From Clostridia bacterium (lineage in GTDB: Bacteria > Bacillota > Clostridia > TANB77 > CAG-465): DNA of 64,000 nt. Below are positions 17,551 to 26,060 of this stretch, piece by piece. Where the stretch lies: the NCBI GenBank assembly GCA_026415435.1, contig JAOAHC010000040.1, forward strand, positions 62,001 through 126,000, read 5' to 3'. The translations under genes were made by a program, and so were the position numbers. The notes under the pieces are model-generated. The model saw only the letters and a list, made by a program, of their open reading frames with translations. It was not told the origin of the DNA and searched no databases. Every line of letters begins with the position of its first letter. Within the stretch, counting starts at the first letter, position 1.

Positions 17551-17587
17551 AAAAACAGCTATAACAAATATGTTTAGCTGTTTTTTT
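17551..17587 (-). terminator. Terminator of the 17592 orphan
   Basis: AAAAACAGCTA / TAGCTGTTTTT stem, right after the stop. T-runs on both strands could also allow bidirectional use. Confidence 0.8.
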
Positions 17588-17591
17588 GTTC

Positions 17592-17954
17592 TTACTTCTT
17601 ATTTCCAATAATATTCTTAATCTCATCTTCTGAAAAATCGAGAGTACAATTACACATAAAATCAAGAGCTTTAGAAATCCCAAAAAGATTAATTACAATA
17701 ACAATGCATTCTTTTTTGTCTTCAGGATTCATACGTGAAAATCTTTCAAAAGTAATTAGATTTTTTTCCAGTGCCTCTTCTAAAGATATTTCTTTATAGT
17801 CATTTGGCAAATTATTAAAATAGTGCTCCTGTCCAGTATACTGTTTATCCACAAAAAGTTCTTCACTACCTACTTTCCAAACCCAAAAAATGTCTTTTTC
17901 ATTATCATAAGAATATACTTTATTGTTTTTTATATCTCTAGCATTTCCTTCCAT
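17592..17954 (-). CDS. Hypothetical protein
   Basis: 120 residues, AGGAGGT site. Not recognised. It is soluble and acidic, with an aromatic N-terminal half (DIFWVWKVGSEELFV, GQEHYFNNLP) and a helical C-terminal half with two Cys (MCNCTLDFSEDEIKNIIG). It is a single transcription unit with its own promoter and terminator. The TTTTATGTAAA motif lies two bases upstream of the -35. Confidence 0.72.
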   Translation of the reverse strand: MEGNARDIKNNKVYSYDNEKDIFWVWKVGSEELFVDKQYTGQEHYFNNLPNDYKEISLEEALEKNLITFERFSRMNPEDKKECIVIVINLFGISKALDFMCNCTLDFSEDEIKNIIGNKK

Positions 17955-18006
17955 CTAAGTACCTCCTAAATTATTAGTATTTTTATATCAATAATATATG
18001 AATGGT

Positions 18007-18035
18007 ATTTTACCATAAATATATAGACTTTTCAA
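18007..18035 (-). promoter_or_regulatory. Promoter of the 17592 orphan
   Basis: TTGAAA, 17-bp spacer ending TATGG, TAAAAT on the minus strand. The motif TTTACATAAAA (plus strand, 18038-18048) lies beside it, in reverse orientation to the 4270 and 24899 genes. Confidence 0.78.
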
Positions 18036-18155
18036 GATTTACATAAAACTTTATTATTTTTTAATATTTTTACTTTATTTATAATTTAAACTCTAAATAT
18101 ATTATAATTATCATTAAACATAACTTAATCATATAATATATTGGGGGTGCTTTAT

Positions 18156-18335
18156 ATGAAATGTTGTCCAGAAAGATTTTTTAATCTTTTCCTAATTGCT
18201 GGTGGTGTTAAGGTGCCTATTGGCAAATGCCACTACATGACAGGGCTTGACATATTTAATTTAAAAAATACTACTTGCATAGAAAATACACTTACTAATT
18301 TAACTTGCAAATGCAAGAGTTTGTTTAAAAGATAA
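18156..18335 (+). CDS. Small Cys-rich protein (59 residues)
   Basis: ATG preceded by GGGGGTG. Six Cys in 59 residues: Cys3, Cys4, Cys25, Cys41, Cys51 and Cys53. The protein is basic, with a short hydrophobic patch (FFNLFLIAGGVKV). The spacing could suit metal binding or disulfides. No relative is recognised. It is transcribed divergently from the 17592 orphan. The promoter is uncertain; a TATAAT-like box lies near 18110. Confidence 0.6.
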   Translation: MKCCPERFFNLFLIAGGVKVPIGKCHYMTGLDIFNLKNTTCIENTLTNLTCKCKSLFKR

Positions 18336-18369
18336 TTGAAATTGATATTACCATTAAATTAATATAATA

Positions 18370-18398
18370 TTGTATTTTTCATGTATTTATGCTATACT
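18370..18398 (+). promoter_or_regulatory. Promoter of murA
   Basis: TTGTAT, 17-bp spacer ending TATGC, TATACT. Confidence 0.72.
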
Positions 18399-18440
18399 TA
18401 GAACGTATTAAAATAAAACTGACTATTAGGGGGAAATTAT

Positions 18441-19715
18441 ATGGATAAATTTGTTGTACATGGGCCATGTAGATTATCAGGAAAAGTGAATATTAGTGGA
18501 GCTAAAAATGCTGCACTTGCTATATTACCAGCTACTTTACTTGTGGATGGAAGTTGTCATATAGAGAATGTTCCAGATATAAGTGATATAAGAGCTTATT
18601 TGGAAATATTAGAATCATTAGGTTCAAAAATCACTAAAATATCAAATAATGAGTATATTATTGATAATAGTAATATAAGCTCTGCTATAGCTTCATATGA
18701 ATTAACTAGTAAATTCAGAGCTTCTTACTACTTACTTGGAGCTTTAATAGGTAAATTCAATGATGTTCAAATTAGCTTACCAGGTGGCTGTAATTTAGGT
18801 GCTAGACCTATAGATCAACATATAAAAGCATTTGAAAAATTAGGTGCGAGTGTTGAAGTTTTACGTGGAAACGTATATGCTAAAAGGACAACTACATTAA
18901 AAGGAACTTCTATATTCTTCGATGTAGTAAGTGTTGGCGCTACAATTAATGCTATACTTGCTGCAACTTTAAGTGATGGAGTTACTACAATTGAAAATCC
19001 TGCAAAAGAACCACATATTGTTGACGTTGCAAACTTTTTAAATTCTGCCGGTGCTAAAATAAAAGGTGCTGGTACAGATATTATAAAAATAACAGGTGTA
19101 AATAGTTTAAAACAAGTTTCTAGTTATTCTGTAATTCCTGATCAAATTGAAGCGGGTACTTTTATGGTTGCAGCAACAGCTACTAAAGGTGATATAACTA
19201 TTAACAATTGTATACCAAAGCATATGGAACCAATAACTGCTAAATTAGTTGAAGCTGGTGCCATTGTTGAAGAATTCGAAACAAGCATACGCGTAAAAAT
19301 GGATAGTGTTCCAAATCCTATTAATGTAAAAACAATGCCTTATCCAGGTTTTCCTACAGATATGCAACCTCAAATATCCACCCTTGCTACTATTGCAAAT
19401 GGTACTAGTGTTATAATTGAAAATATTTGGGAATCTAGATTTCAGTATACAGATGAACTTGCTAAAATGGGAGCAGATATATCAGCACATGCTTCTACTG
19501 CTATTATAAAAGGTGTTAAATCACTTTATGGTTCACCTGTTAAATGTCACGATTTAAGAGCAGGTGCTTCTATGATAATCGCTGGTCTAATCGCTGATGG
19601 TACAACTGAAGTTTACGAAATACAACATATTTTAAGGGGTTACGAAAATATAGTAGATAAATTTACGGCTTTAGGTGCTAAAATTGAATTTGTACCTGAT
19701 AATAGTCAAAAGTAG
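18441..19715 (+). CDS. murA: UDP-N-acetylglucosamine 1-carboxyvinyltransferase (MurA)
   Basis: 424 residues. It transfers enolpyruvate from PEP to UDP-GlcNAc, the first committed step of peptidoglycan synthesis in the cytoplasm. SGAKNAALAILPA holds the conserved Lys22. Cys117, in LPGGCNLGARPID, is the fosfomycin-sensitive active-site Cys. The end, LRGYENIVDKFTALGAKI, is typical. First gene of murA-walJ-rlmH, with GGGGGAAA as ribosome site. Confidence 0.98.
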   Translation: MDKFVVHGPCRLSGKVNISGAKNAALAILPATLLVDGSCHIENVPDISDIRAYLEILESLGSKITKISNNEYIIDNSNISSAIASYELTSKFRASYYLLGALIGKFNDVQISLPGGCNLGARPIDQHIKAFEKLGASVEVLRGNVYAKRTTTLKGTSIFFDVVSVGATINAILAATLSDGVTTIENPAKEPHIVDVANFLNSAGAKIKGAGTDIIKITGVNSLKQVSSYSVIPDQIEAGTFMVAATATKGDITINNCIPKHMEPITAKLVEAGAIVEEFETSIRVKMDSVPNPINVKTMPYPGFPTDMQPQISTLATIANGTSVIIENIWESRFQYTDELAKMGADISAHASTAIIKGVKSLYGSPVKCHDLRAGASMIIAGLIADGTTEVYEIQHILRGYENIVDKFTALGAKIEFVPDNSQK

Positions 19716-19726
19716 TGTGATAGATA

Positions 19727-20521
19727 ATGAAAATATATCCTTTATATAGTTCTAGTTCAGGTAACCTATTTTGTCTAGAACTTGAAAATTCAAATATATT
19801 AATTGATTGTGGTGTATCATATAAGGCTGTGTGTGATGGACTTAAAAGCATATATAAGTCTATAAATGACATTTCAGCTATACTTATAACTCATGAACAT
19901 ATAGATCATATTAAGGCACTCCCTATTCTATGTAAAAAAAACAATATACCTATATATACATGTGAAAAAACCGCAAATTACTTAAAAGATTTTCTTTTAA
20001 GTAATGGTACAAGCCCAGAGATACATAGTATATCATATAATAAATCTTTTGAAGTAAATAAGGCTGAAATTACAGCGTTTAGAACTTCACATGATGCTGC
20101 TGAACCTTGCGGATATAGCATATGTGAGAATAATAAAGTTCTAACATTTGCAACAGATCTTGGACATGTTAGTGAAGAAGTTTTTGAATACATGAAGGCA
20201 TCTGATTTTCTAGTAATAGAATCAAACTATGATCTAATGATGTTAGAATATGGTAAATACCCTTATCCTTTAAAGCAAAGAATAAAAAGTAGTTTTGGAC
20301 ATTTATCAAATGATGAGACTGCAAACACCATACTTTCACTTGTAAAAGAAAATAACAAAAATAATTTTTTACTTTCACATATGAGCGAAAATAATAATAG
20401 TCAGTATTTTGCTAAGCAAACACTTGAAAATACATTTAAACAAAATGATTTAAACTATTTAGATGTAAATATAAATTTTGCTAGTAAAACTTTATCTAGT
20501 GAGGCATATGAAATATGTTAA
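19727..20521 (+). CDS. walJ: MBL-fold metallohydrolase WalJ/YycJ
   Basis: 264 residues. The metallo-beta-lactamase metal motif is THEHIDHI near residue 57, after SSSSGNLFCLELENSNILIDCG. GHLSNDETANTIL fits the YycJ family, which in Firmicutes usually lies in the walRK cluster. Here it follows murA by 11 bases and overlaps rlmH by 7. The walRK genes are not in the window. Confidence 0.93.
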   Translation: MKIYPLYSSSSGNLFCLELENSNILIDCGVSYKAVCDGLKSIYKSINDISAILITHEHIDHIKALPILCKKNNIPIYTCEKTANYLKDFLLSNGTSPEIHSISYNKSFEVNKAEITAFRTSHDAAEPCGYSICENNKVLTFATDLGHVSEEVFEYMKASDFLVIESNYDLMMLEYGKYPYPLKQRIKSSFGHLSNDETANTILSLVKENNKNNFLLSHMSENNNSQYFAKQTLENTFKQNDLNYLDVNINFASKTLSSEAYEIC

Positions 20522-21006
20522 ATATAAAGATAATATGCGTGGGATACCTTAAGGAAGATTTTTATAAAAAAGCAGAAGCTGAATTTGTGAAAAGACTTTC
20601 TAAATACTGTAAGCTTGAAATTATAGAAATTGAAGATGAAAAGCTAAATTTGAATAATATGTCACAGGCTGAAGCTGATAAAATAAAAGAAATTGAGTGC
20701 AATAAAATTATTCAAAAAATTGATAAATTTAATAGATGTAAAGTTATTGCACTGGATTTAAATGGTCACTCCTACTCTTCTGAAAAATTAGCTTCAAAGC
20801 TTCAAAATATAGCATTGAATGAATCTTCTACAATCATTTTTATAATAGGTGGAAGTTTAGGCTTAACTCAAAATTTACTTAATAAGTGTGATGAGAAAAT
20901 TTCTTTTTCTAGTCTTACATTCCCCCATCAACTTATTAGAATATTCCTACTTGAACAAATATTTAGATGCTTTAAAATAAACAATAACGAAACCTATCAC
21001 CATTAG
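20515..21006 (+). CDS. rlmH: 23S rRNA pseudouridine1915 N3-methyltransferase RlmH
   Basis: 163 residues, normal length. The SPOUT-fold knot has FIIGGSLGL, then FPHQLIRIFLLEQIFRCFKINNNETYHH, the family's C-terminal signature. It methylates the helix 69 pseudouridine of 23S rRNA. The start overlaps the end of walJ by 7 bases (ATATGTTA). No terminator is evident before the next promoter. Confidence 0.97.
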   Translation: MLNIKIICVGYLKEDFYKKAEAEFVKRLSKYCKLEIIEIEDEKLNLNNMSQAEADKIKEIECNKIIQKIDKFNRCKVIALDLNGHSYSSEKLASKLQNIALNESSTIIFIIGGSLGLTQNLLNKCDEKISFSSLTFPHQLIRIFLLEQIFRCFKINNNETYHH

Positions 21007-21059
21007 TTTCGACATATTTCGATATTTTTCAAGTTTTTTTCTAAAATTTGCAAAAAATG

Positions 21060-21088
21060 TTGAATTTTATCTTCTTTTATGATATATT
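21060..21088 (+). promoter_or_regulatory. Promoter of the AbrB-like gene
   Basis: TTGAAT, 17-bp spacer ending TATGA, TATATT. Confidence 0.7.
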
Positions 21089-21117
21089 ATTTGTGTGTCA
21101 TATAAGGAGGTTTTTTT

Positions 21118-21366
21118 ATGAAGTCGACTGGAATTGTTAGAAAAGTAGACGAACTTGGAAGAATTGTTTTACCAATGGAATTAAGAAAAAATTTAGATAT
21201 TAATATTAAAGATTCATTAGAAATTTATGTAGATGGCAACTCTGTAATATTAAAAAAATATTTCCCTGCTTGCATTTTTTGCGGAGAAGCGGAAGATGTC
21301 CTATCTTTCAAAGGAAAGAATATTTGTAAAAATTGCTTAAAACAAATTTCTAACCAAATTGATTAA
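21118..21366 (+). CDS. AbrB/SpoVT-type transition-state regulator with zinc-ribbon tail
   Basis: 82 residues. The N-terminal swapped-hairpin domain (1-50) reads GIVRKVDELGRIVLPMELRK, the AbrB/Abh/SpoVT signature. The C-terminal 30 residues have CIFCGEAEDV and ICKNC, a small zinc ribbon seen in clostridial AbrB proteins. It is a likely dimeric DNA-binding regulator of growth-phase genes. It has a strong AAGGAGG site and its own promoter. Confidence 0.93.
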   Translation: MKSTGIVRKVDELGRIVLPMELRKNLDINIKDSLEIYVDGNSVILKKYFPACIFCGEAEDVLSFKGKNICKNCLKQISNQID

Positions 21367-21392
21367 TTTTAAGTTATATATAATGGTAGATA

Positions 21393-21944
21393 TTACTCTT
21401 CATTTATAGGAGTTATATCTGCTATTTTTTGCACCATTTTACCTGGAATACCAACAACTGTACAATTACAATCTGCATCTTTTAGAACGACTGCATTAGC
21501 TCCTATTTTTACGTTATTCTCTATTACTATTGGTCCTAATAGTTTACTCCCAGCACCAATTATAACATTATTTTTTACAGTAGGATGTCTCTTGCCCACA
21601 TCTTTGCCTGTTCCACCTAATGTAACTTGATGATATATGGTACAATTATCTCCTATCTCACTTGTTTCTCCAATAACTACTCCCATTCCGTGATCTATAA
21701 ATAATCTATTTCCAATTTGAGCTCCAGGATGGATTTCTATACCAGTAAAAAATCTTGCAGTCTGAGATAATAATCTTGCAAAGAAAAAAAGTCTATATTT
21801 ATAAAAAAAGTGAGAAATTCTATGATATAATATTGCATGAAATCCAGGATATAGCAGAACTACTGTAAATATATTAGTAGCAGCAGGATCTTTTTCCACT
21901 ATATTTTTTGCATCAAAATACAAGTTTTTTAGAGTTTTAAACAT
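21393..21944 (-). CDS. cysE: Serine O-acetyltransferase (CysE)
   Basis: 183 residues from the ATG after AGGTGA; a GTG three codons upstream overlaps that site. It is the short Gram-positive form. The left-handed beta-helix of hexapeptide repeats starts near [19 protein letters not shown], with [22 protein letters not shown] and [11 protein letters not shown]. It makes O-acetylserine for cysteine synthesis. It converges with the AbrB-like gene, 26 bases apart, with no clear terminator. Confidence 0.96.
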   Translation of the reverse strand: MFKTLKNLYFDAKNIVEKDPAATNIFTVVLLYPGFHAILYHRISHFFYKYRLFFFARLLSQTARFFTGIEIHPGAQIGNRLFIDHGMGVVIGETSEIGDNCTIYHQVTLGGTGKDVGKRHPTVKNNVIIGAGSKLLGPIVIENNVKIGANAVVLKDADCNCTVVGIPGKMVQKIADITPINEE

Positions 21945-21986
21945 AAAAATCACCTAGTAATATATATTCATGTGTTCTTTAAATAT

Positions 21987-22013
21987 GAAAAATAACACCC
22001 ATTTGGGTGTTAT
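21987..22013 (-). terminator. Terminator overlapping the HAD gene stop
   Basis: AACACCCA / TGGGTGTT stem with a T-run on the minus strand. It includes the stop codon of the 22010 gene. Confidence 0.8.
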
Positions 22014-22618
22014 TGATCACTTTTTGGTATAAAATAGATAGCGTTTTTAAAATTACTAGATGTGCACGTTGCACCAAAAAATCTAGCAAATATACTTTTA
22101 CTTATACATACTGAACTACATTTTAGTTTTTTTGCAACTCTTATATCAGAATATGTATTCCCAAATACCCATGATATACTGTCCCTGAATTCAAATAGTT
22201 TATTAAAATTTTTTGGACTAATACATTCTTTACCCAAATTCTCGGAAATAACTTCAGACGCCCAAGGATTATTAGATGTAAATTTTATATCATATCCTTT
22301 TTTATTTAACAACTCTACATATTCACTAAGTCTATTTTTTATCCGTAACTTAAAAAAAGCTTTATAGTACTCACTATATTCATTTATAGCTTTTTTTAAA
22401 TCATTATTCGTAATATAGCAGTATAATTTCATTCTAATCTCAAAAAAATTATACTTATTTGGTAATATATCAAAAGATTTAACAATTTGGAGCAATTTAT
22501 CAGTAAATAATACTAGGCGATTTTTACCAAATATATGTCTGATTATACCTTTATCATATTCAGCAAAATCTTCAAAAAATGTATCATCAACATCGCTAAC
22601 AATATAACAGGTAGACAT
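22010..22618 (-). CDS. HAD-superfamily hydrolase
   Basis: 202 residues, GGAGGTG site. HAD motifs: SDVDDTFF with the DxD pair near residue 9, KFTSNNPW (motif II), and FGNTYSDIRVAKKL (motif IV type). A helical cap lies between about 20 and 100. The substrate is unknown. It is the last gene after rluA-like and prfB, about 30 bases from prfB. Confidence 0.82.
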   Translation of the reverse strand: MSTCYIVSDVDDTFFEDFAEYDKGIIRHIFGKNRLVLFTDKLLQIVKSFDILPNKYNFFEIRMKLYCYITNNDLKKAINEYSEYYKAFFKLRIKNRLSEYVELLNKKGYDIKFTSNNPWASEVISENLGKECISPKNFNKLFEFRDSISWVFGNTYSDIRVAKKLKCSSVCISKSIFARFFGATCTSSNFKNAIYFIPKSDQ

Positions 22619-22648
22619 TAGTACACCTCCATTAAATTTTTTTACAAG

Positions 22649-23764
22649 TTAAATTATATCATTATTTTTAATATACTTCAAGTATTCGTACATAAACTCA
22701 TCTATTTTGCCATCCATTACCGCTTGAATATTACCAATTTCAAAATTAGTTCTATGATCTTTTGCTAAAGTATATGGACAAAATACATATGATCTTATTT
22801 GGTTGCCCCAAGCATTATCACTAATATCACCCTTTATACCTTTAATTTTAATTTCTTGCTTTTGTTTTTCATATTGATAAATCTTTGATTTTAGCATTTT
22901 CATAGCATTTTCTCTATTTTGAATTTGTGATCTTTCAGTTTGACATGCTACAACAATTCCTGTAGGCACATGTTTTATTCTTATTGCAGATTCAGTTTTA
23001 TTTACATGCTGACCTCCTGCTCCACTTGCTCTATATGTATCAACTTCTAAATCCTCAGATCTTATATCCACCTTTATATCATCTTGTAATTCAGGCATAA
23101 TGTCTACTGCCGCAAAAGAAGTATGGCGTCTACTATTTGCATCAAAAGGTGATATTCTAACTAATCTATGTACTCCTTTTTCTCCTTTTAAATGACCATA
23201 TGCATACATTCCTTTTACTATAAACGATACACTTTTTATACCAGCGTCATCTGCATCTTGCATGTCTAATATCTCAATTTCAAAATCAGATCTTAAGCTT
23301 GCCCATTTAGTATACATTCTATATAGCATAAGTGCCCAATCCTGAGACTCTGTCCCTCCAGCTCCAGGATGTATTGTAACTATTGCATTATTTGCATCAA
23401 ATTCATCTGAAAAAAGTGTCTGTATTTTCAAACCTTGTATTTCTTTTTCCAAATCATTTAAAATGTTAACTGCTTCTTTATAGCTATCAAAATCATTTAA
23501 TTCTTCTGCCATTTGAGCATATTCACATATTTCATTATACTTCTTGTCAGCCAAGCTAATTTTTTCAACTACTGCATTTAAATTTTTAATTTCTTGTAAA
23601 ACAGCAGAAGAATTCTTGTTATCATCCCAAAAACCATCTTCTAAAGTTTTTTTCTCAAGTTCTGATATTTTTTGTTTTTTACCTTCTATATTTAATGCTT
23701 CTTTTAATTTTGATATGTTCTCTACTAACTCATTCAATCTAATTCTAATACTATCAAAATCCAT
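22649..23764 (-). CDS. prfB: Peptide chain release factor 2
   Basis: 371 residues from the ATG, whose A is also the last base of the upstream stop (TAATG). This implies translational coupling. The GGQ motif is GAGGQHVNKTESA; the UGA-reading SPF motif appears as ISPFDANSRRH. The region that normally carries the programmed +1 frameshift (near LKEALNIEGKK) is in one continuous frame, so autoregulation by frameshifting is absent. secA, its common neighbour, is not present. Confidence 0.97.
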   Translation of the reverse strand: MDFDSIRIRLNELVENISKLKEALNIEGKKQKISELEKKTLEDGFWDDNKNSSAVLQEIKNLNAVVEKISLADKKYNEICEYAQMAEELNDFDSYKEAVNILNDLEKEIQGLKIQTLFSDEFDANNAIVTIHPGAGGTESQDWALMLYRMYTKWASLRSDFEIEILDMQDADDAGIKSVSFIVKGMYAYGHLKGEKGVHRLVRISPFDANSRRHTSFAAVDIMPELQDDIKVDIRSEDLEVDTYRASGAGGQHVNKTESAIRIKHVPTGIVVACQTERSQIQNRENAMKMLKSKIYQYEKQKQEIKIKGIKGDISDNAWGNQIRSYVFCPYTLAKDHRTNFEIGNIQAVMDGKIDEFMYEYLKYIKNNDII

Positions 23765-24492
23765 TAATCTATCACTTCCCAAATTTTATCTAATTTATAT
23801 AATTCAGTATTTTCTATATCCTTACACTCAATTGGTTTAAAGTTAAATTCTAAATATTCATCTTTAGTAGGATGAAAGAAAGATAAATAATATGCCCAAA
23901 GCCCTATATTCTTACCCACTTTATTTATATTTTCACCATACTTTACGTCGCCATAAAGAGGATGTCCAATATTCGAAAACTGAACCCTTATTTGATGATG
24001 TCTACCTGTAAATAAATCGACATCAACCAAAGTATACTCTTTATCTAAATATTTAAAATTCTTTAAAATCCTATACTCTAATACAGCAAGTTTACCATTT
24101 TTATCTTTTGAAGTAGTAACTCTACTCATATTTGATTTTTCGTTTTTTACCAGATAATTTTCTAATCTTTCAGTTGATGTATTATTAAGTTTGCCATTTA
24201 ATATAGCATAGTATTTTTTCTTAAAGTTTTTTTCGCGTATATATTCAGATAATCTACTGGCTGCCTTAGAAGTTTTGGCAAATACCATAACTCCCCCAAC
24301 CATTCTATCAAGCCTATGAACCAACCCTAAATATACATTCCCGGGTTTGTTATACTTTACTTTTAAATATTCTTTTACAATACTAAGCATGTCCATATCT
24401 CCGGTTTTATCAGCTTGCGTTGGTATTTTACATGGTTTAACTACCACTATTATATGATTATCTTCATACAAGATTTTTAAATTCAAATCCAA
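23764..24492 (-). CDS. RluA-family pseudouridine synthase without S4 domain
   Basis: 242 residues. The catalytic motif is LVHRLDRMVGGVMVFAKT (Asp in HRLDR). FTGRHHQIRVQFSNIGHPLYGDVKYG is also characteristic. It lacks the N-terminal S4 domain of RluD, like short RluA/TruC-type enzymes acting on rRNA or tRNA; the target site cannot be told. It overlaps prfB by one base. Confidence 0.92.
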   Translation of the reverse strand: MDLNLKILYEDNHIIVVVKPCKIPTQADKTGDMDMLSIVKEYLKVKYNKPGNVYLGLVHRLDRMVGGVMVFAKTSKAASRLSEYIREKNFKKKYYAILNGKLNNTSTERLENYLVKNEKSNMSRVTTSKDKNGKLAVLEYRILKNFKYLDKEYTLVDVDLFTGRHHQIRVQFSNIGHPLYGDVKYGENINKVGKNIGLWAYYLSFFHPTKDEYLEFNFKPIECKDIENTELYKLDKIWEVID

Positions 24493-24505
24493 TTATATCA
24501 CCCTA

Positions 24506-24541
24506 TACATAAATAAAACTCCACAATATATTTTGCGGAGT
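24506..24541 (-). terminator. Terminator of rpmF
   Basis: ACTCC / GGAGT stem (with further partial pairing) and a T-rich tail on the minus strand, just after the rpmF stop. Confidence 0.6.
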
Positions 24542-24548
24542 ATCTTAA

Positions 24549-24740
24549 CTATTTAGTTTCTTCTTGTTTTACTACAACTGCTTGTTTTTTGTTGTAATAT
24601 CCACAACTTGGGCAAGCTTTGTGAGAAAGTATTGCTTCTCCACAATTTGAGCAAGTTGATAATGTTTTTTCTTCTAATTTCCATGTAGAACGTTTTAAAT
24701 GTGTTCTTTCTTTCGACCATCTTCTTTTTGGTTGTGCCAT
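24549..24740 (-). CDS. rpmF: Ribosomal protein bL32, zinc-binding form
   Basis: 63 residues beginning MAQPKRRWSKERTHLKRSTW. It has CSNCGEAILSHKACPSCG with four Cys for zinc. The GGGGGGAA site lies 5 bases upstream. The usual upstream partner yceD (DUF177) is missing. Confidence 0.97.
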   Translation of the reverse strand: MAQPKRRWSKERTHLKRSTWKLEEKTLSTCSNCGEAILSHKACPSCGYYNKKQAVVVKQEETK

Positions 24741-24815
24741 TTTAATTCCCCCCTTAAAGCCTACATATATGTAAATATATGAAAATATATTTTTTACTTA
24801 TTAAGTTACTTATAT

Positions 24816-24844
24816 ATTATATACTACAAGTTTAAATAAGTCAA
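24816..24844 (-). promoter_or_regulatory. Promoter of rpmF
   Basis: TTGACT, 17-bp spacer, TATAAT on the minus strand, giving a leader of about 70 nt. Confidence 0.72.
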
Positions 24845-24883
24845 GAAATCCTAACAAAGTTTGTAAAAAAGATATAACTTGAA

Positions 24884-24918
24884 TAAAAAACAAAACAGCT
24901 AAATAGCTGTTTTGTTTT
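24884..24918 (-). terminator. Terminator of the 24899 orphan
   Basis: CAAAACAGCT / AGCTGTTTTG stem with T-runs. The stop codon lies in its loop and stem. Confidence 0.8.
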
Positions 24919-25615
24919 TTTGTCTCAAAGCGAAATCAATCCTAGATATAAAATTTGCTTTTTTAAATTCAAAAGTTTTTAAGTCATATCTCAGCAAAGA
25001 AATTATTATATTTTCTCTACCATATTTTTCTATATTGCATAGAAATGATTTATAGAATATTATATGGTTATTAATTTCATTTTTAATAAATTCTTCTGGA
25101 GCAACCTTTGTAGTAAGCTTTCCTTTTTTATATTGATTAATTATTTTTTTCAAATTGCTTAAGCGACATAAAACTTTAGAGTTTTTTCGATTATTATTAT
25201 TACAATCCAAATATTGTTTTCCAATATCAAGTAAAACTTCTTTATACTGTGATAAATTAATTGCATTGATGCAATCATGACTTAAATTATTACAACTTAG
25301 GCATTCGATTAATTCTTGAAGTTCATGAATTATTCTCTCATATCTTTCTTCAGATAAATTAAATTCTTTATTCATACATCTTAATGCTTCCCAAAGATTT
25401 TTTCCAGAAAAAATATATTTCATTATTAAGGCATGAAAAGCATTTAATACTGTAAGTATCCTCCTATCGGTTTTTTCATCTTTTATTACTTGCAATAATT
25501 TAGGATTATCGATTAAATCCGGAAAACATTCTTGAATAATATCTTTCTTTCTTTCACTGATCCAATCATTTTCTTCAGAAAAAATAAGTTCGATTTCTTT
25601 AGAATTCAAATGCAC
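24899..25615 (-). CDS. Hypothetical helical protein
   Basis: 238 residues starting with GTG, 9 bases after AAGGAGG. Not recognised. Almost entirely helical by composition, with charged stretches and seven Cys, several in the middle (IECLSCNNLSHDCIN). No membrane segment, and a basic C-terminus. It is a single transcription unit. TTTACATAAAA is one base upstream of a TTGACA, 7 bases before an extended -10 TGATATAAT, so the promoter layout is unusual. Confidence 0.72.
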   Translation of the reverse strand: MHLNSKEIELIFSEENDWISERKKDIIQECFPDLIDNPKLLQVIKDEKTDRRILTVLNAFHALIMKYIFSGKNLWEALRCMNKEFNLSEERYERIIHELQELIECLSCNNLSHDCINAINLSQYKEVLLDIGKQYLDCNNNNRKNSKVLCRLSNLKKIINQYKKGKLTTKVAPEEFIKNEINNHIIFYKSFLCNIEKYGRENIIISLLRYDLKTFEFKKANFISRIDFALRQKNKTAI

Positions 25616-25661
25616 TATTATTTACCTCCTTGCATAGTTAGCAAAAATTTTAAATATTTAT

Positions 25662-25702
25662 GATTAGTATAATTATATCACACTTGTCAAATTTTATGTA
25701 AA
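25662..25702 (-). promoter_or_regulatory. Promoter region of the 24899 orphan with TTTACATAAAA motif
   Basis: On the minus strand: TTTACATAAAA (25702-25692), then TTGACA (25690-25685), 7 bases, then TATAAT (25677-25672) with an extended TGA. TTGACA is too close to act as the -35 of this -10. Confidence 0.5.
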
Positions 25703-25741
25703 ATATTCACAGAAATATCTATTATTTATTTATTTTCATGA

Positions 25742-25747
25742 TATAAT
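25742..25747 (+). promoter_or_regulatory. Extended -10 box of the DUF1294 gene
   Basis: TGATATAAT with no good -35. The expected start point lies at or just before the first possible start codon, GTG 25755. Confidence 0.5.
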
Positions 25748-25754
25748 ATACACG

Positions 25755-26060
25755 GTGATTAAATTGAATTTATACAACTATCTAATAATATATTGTACTT
25801 TAATAAATATTTTGGCCTTTTTAGCTATGGCTATTGATAAATATATGGCTATCAGACATTATCGTAGAATCAGTGAAAAAACTTTGTTTACAATCTCTCT
25901 TATACTAGGGTCTCTTGGCATATATATTGGCATGCAAGTATTTAGACATAAAACAAAACATAAGAAATTTATAATATTAATACCAGTTCTTTTTATATTA
26001 AACTGTATATCAGTATATTATATAATTACTTATGTTTATCCATATATTTTAAATATATAA
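25755..26060 (+). CDS. DUF1294 family membrane protein
   Basis: 101 residues from GTG. TTG at 25764, after GGTGA, is an equally good or better start. Three to four membrane segments. The family pattern is clear: AMAIDKYMAIRHYRRISEKTL, then LGIYIGMQVFRHKTKHKKF. Function unknown. The gene ends one base from the end of argS, so the two converge with no room for a terminator. Confidence 0.88.
   Translation: MIKLNLYNYLIIYCTLINILAFLAMAIDKYMAIRHYRRISEKTLFTISLILGSLGIYIGMQVFRHKTKHKKFIILIPVLFILNCISVYYIITYVYPYILNI

Noticed and set aside
20980-21010. Insertion site for a mobile element at the end of rlmH (as for SCCmec)
   Set aside because: The rlmH end is intact, and the next gene is a normal AbrB-like regulator; no recombinase or duplicated end sequence.
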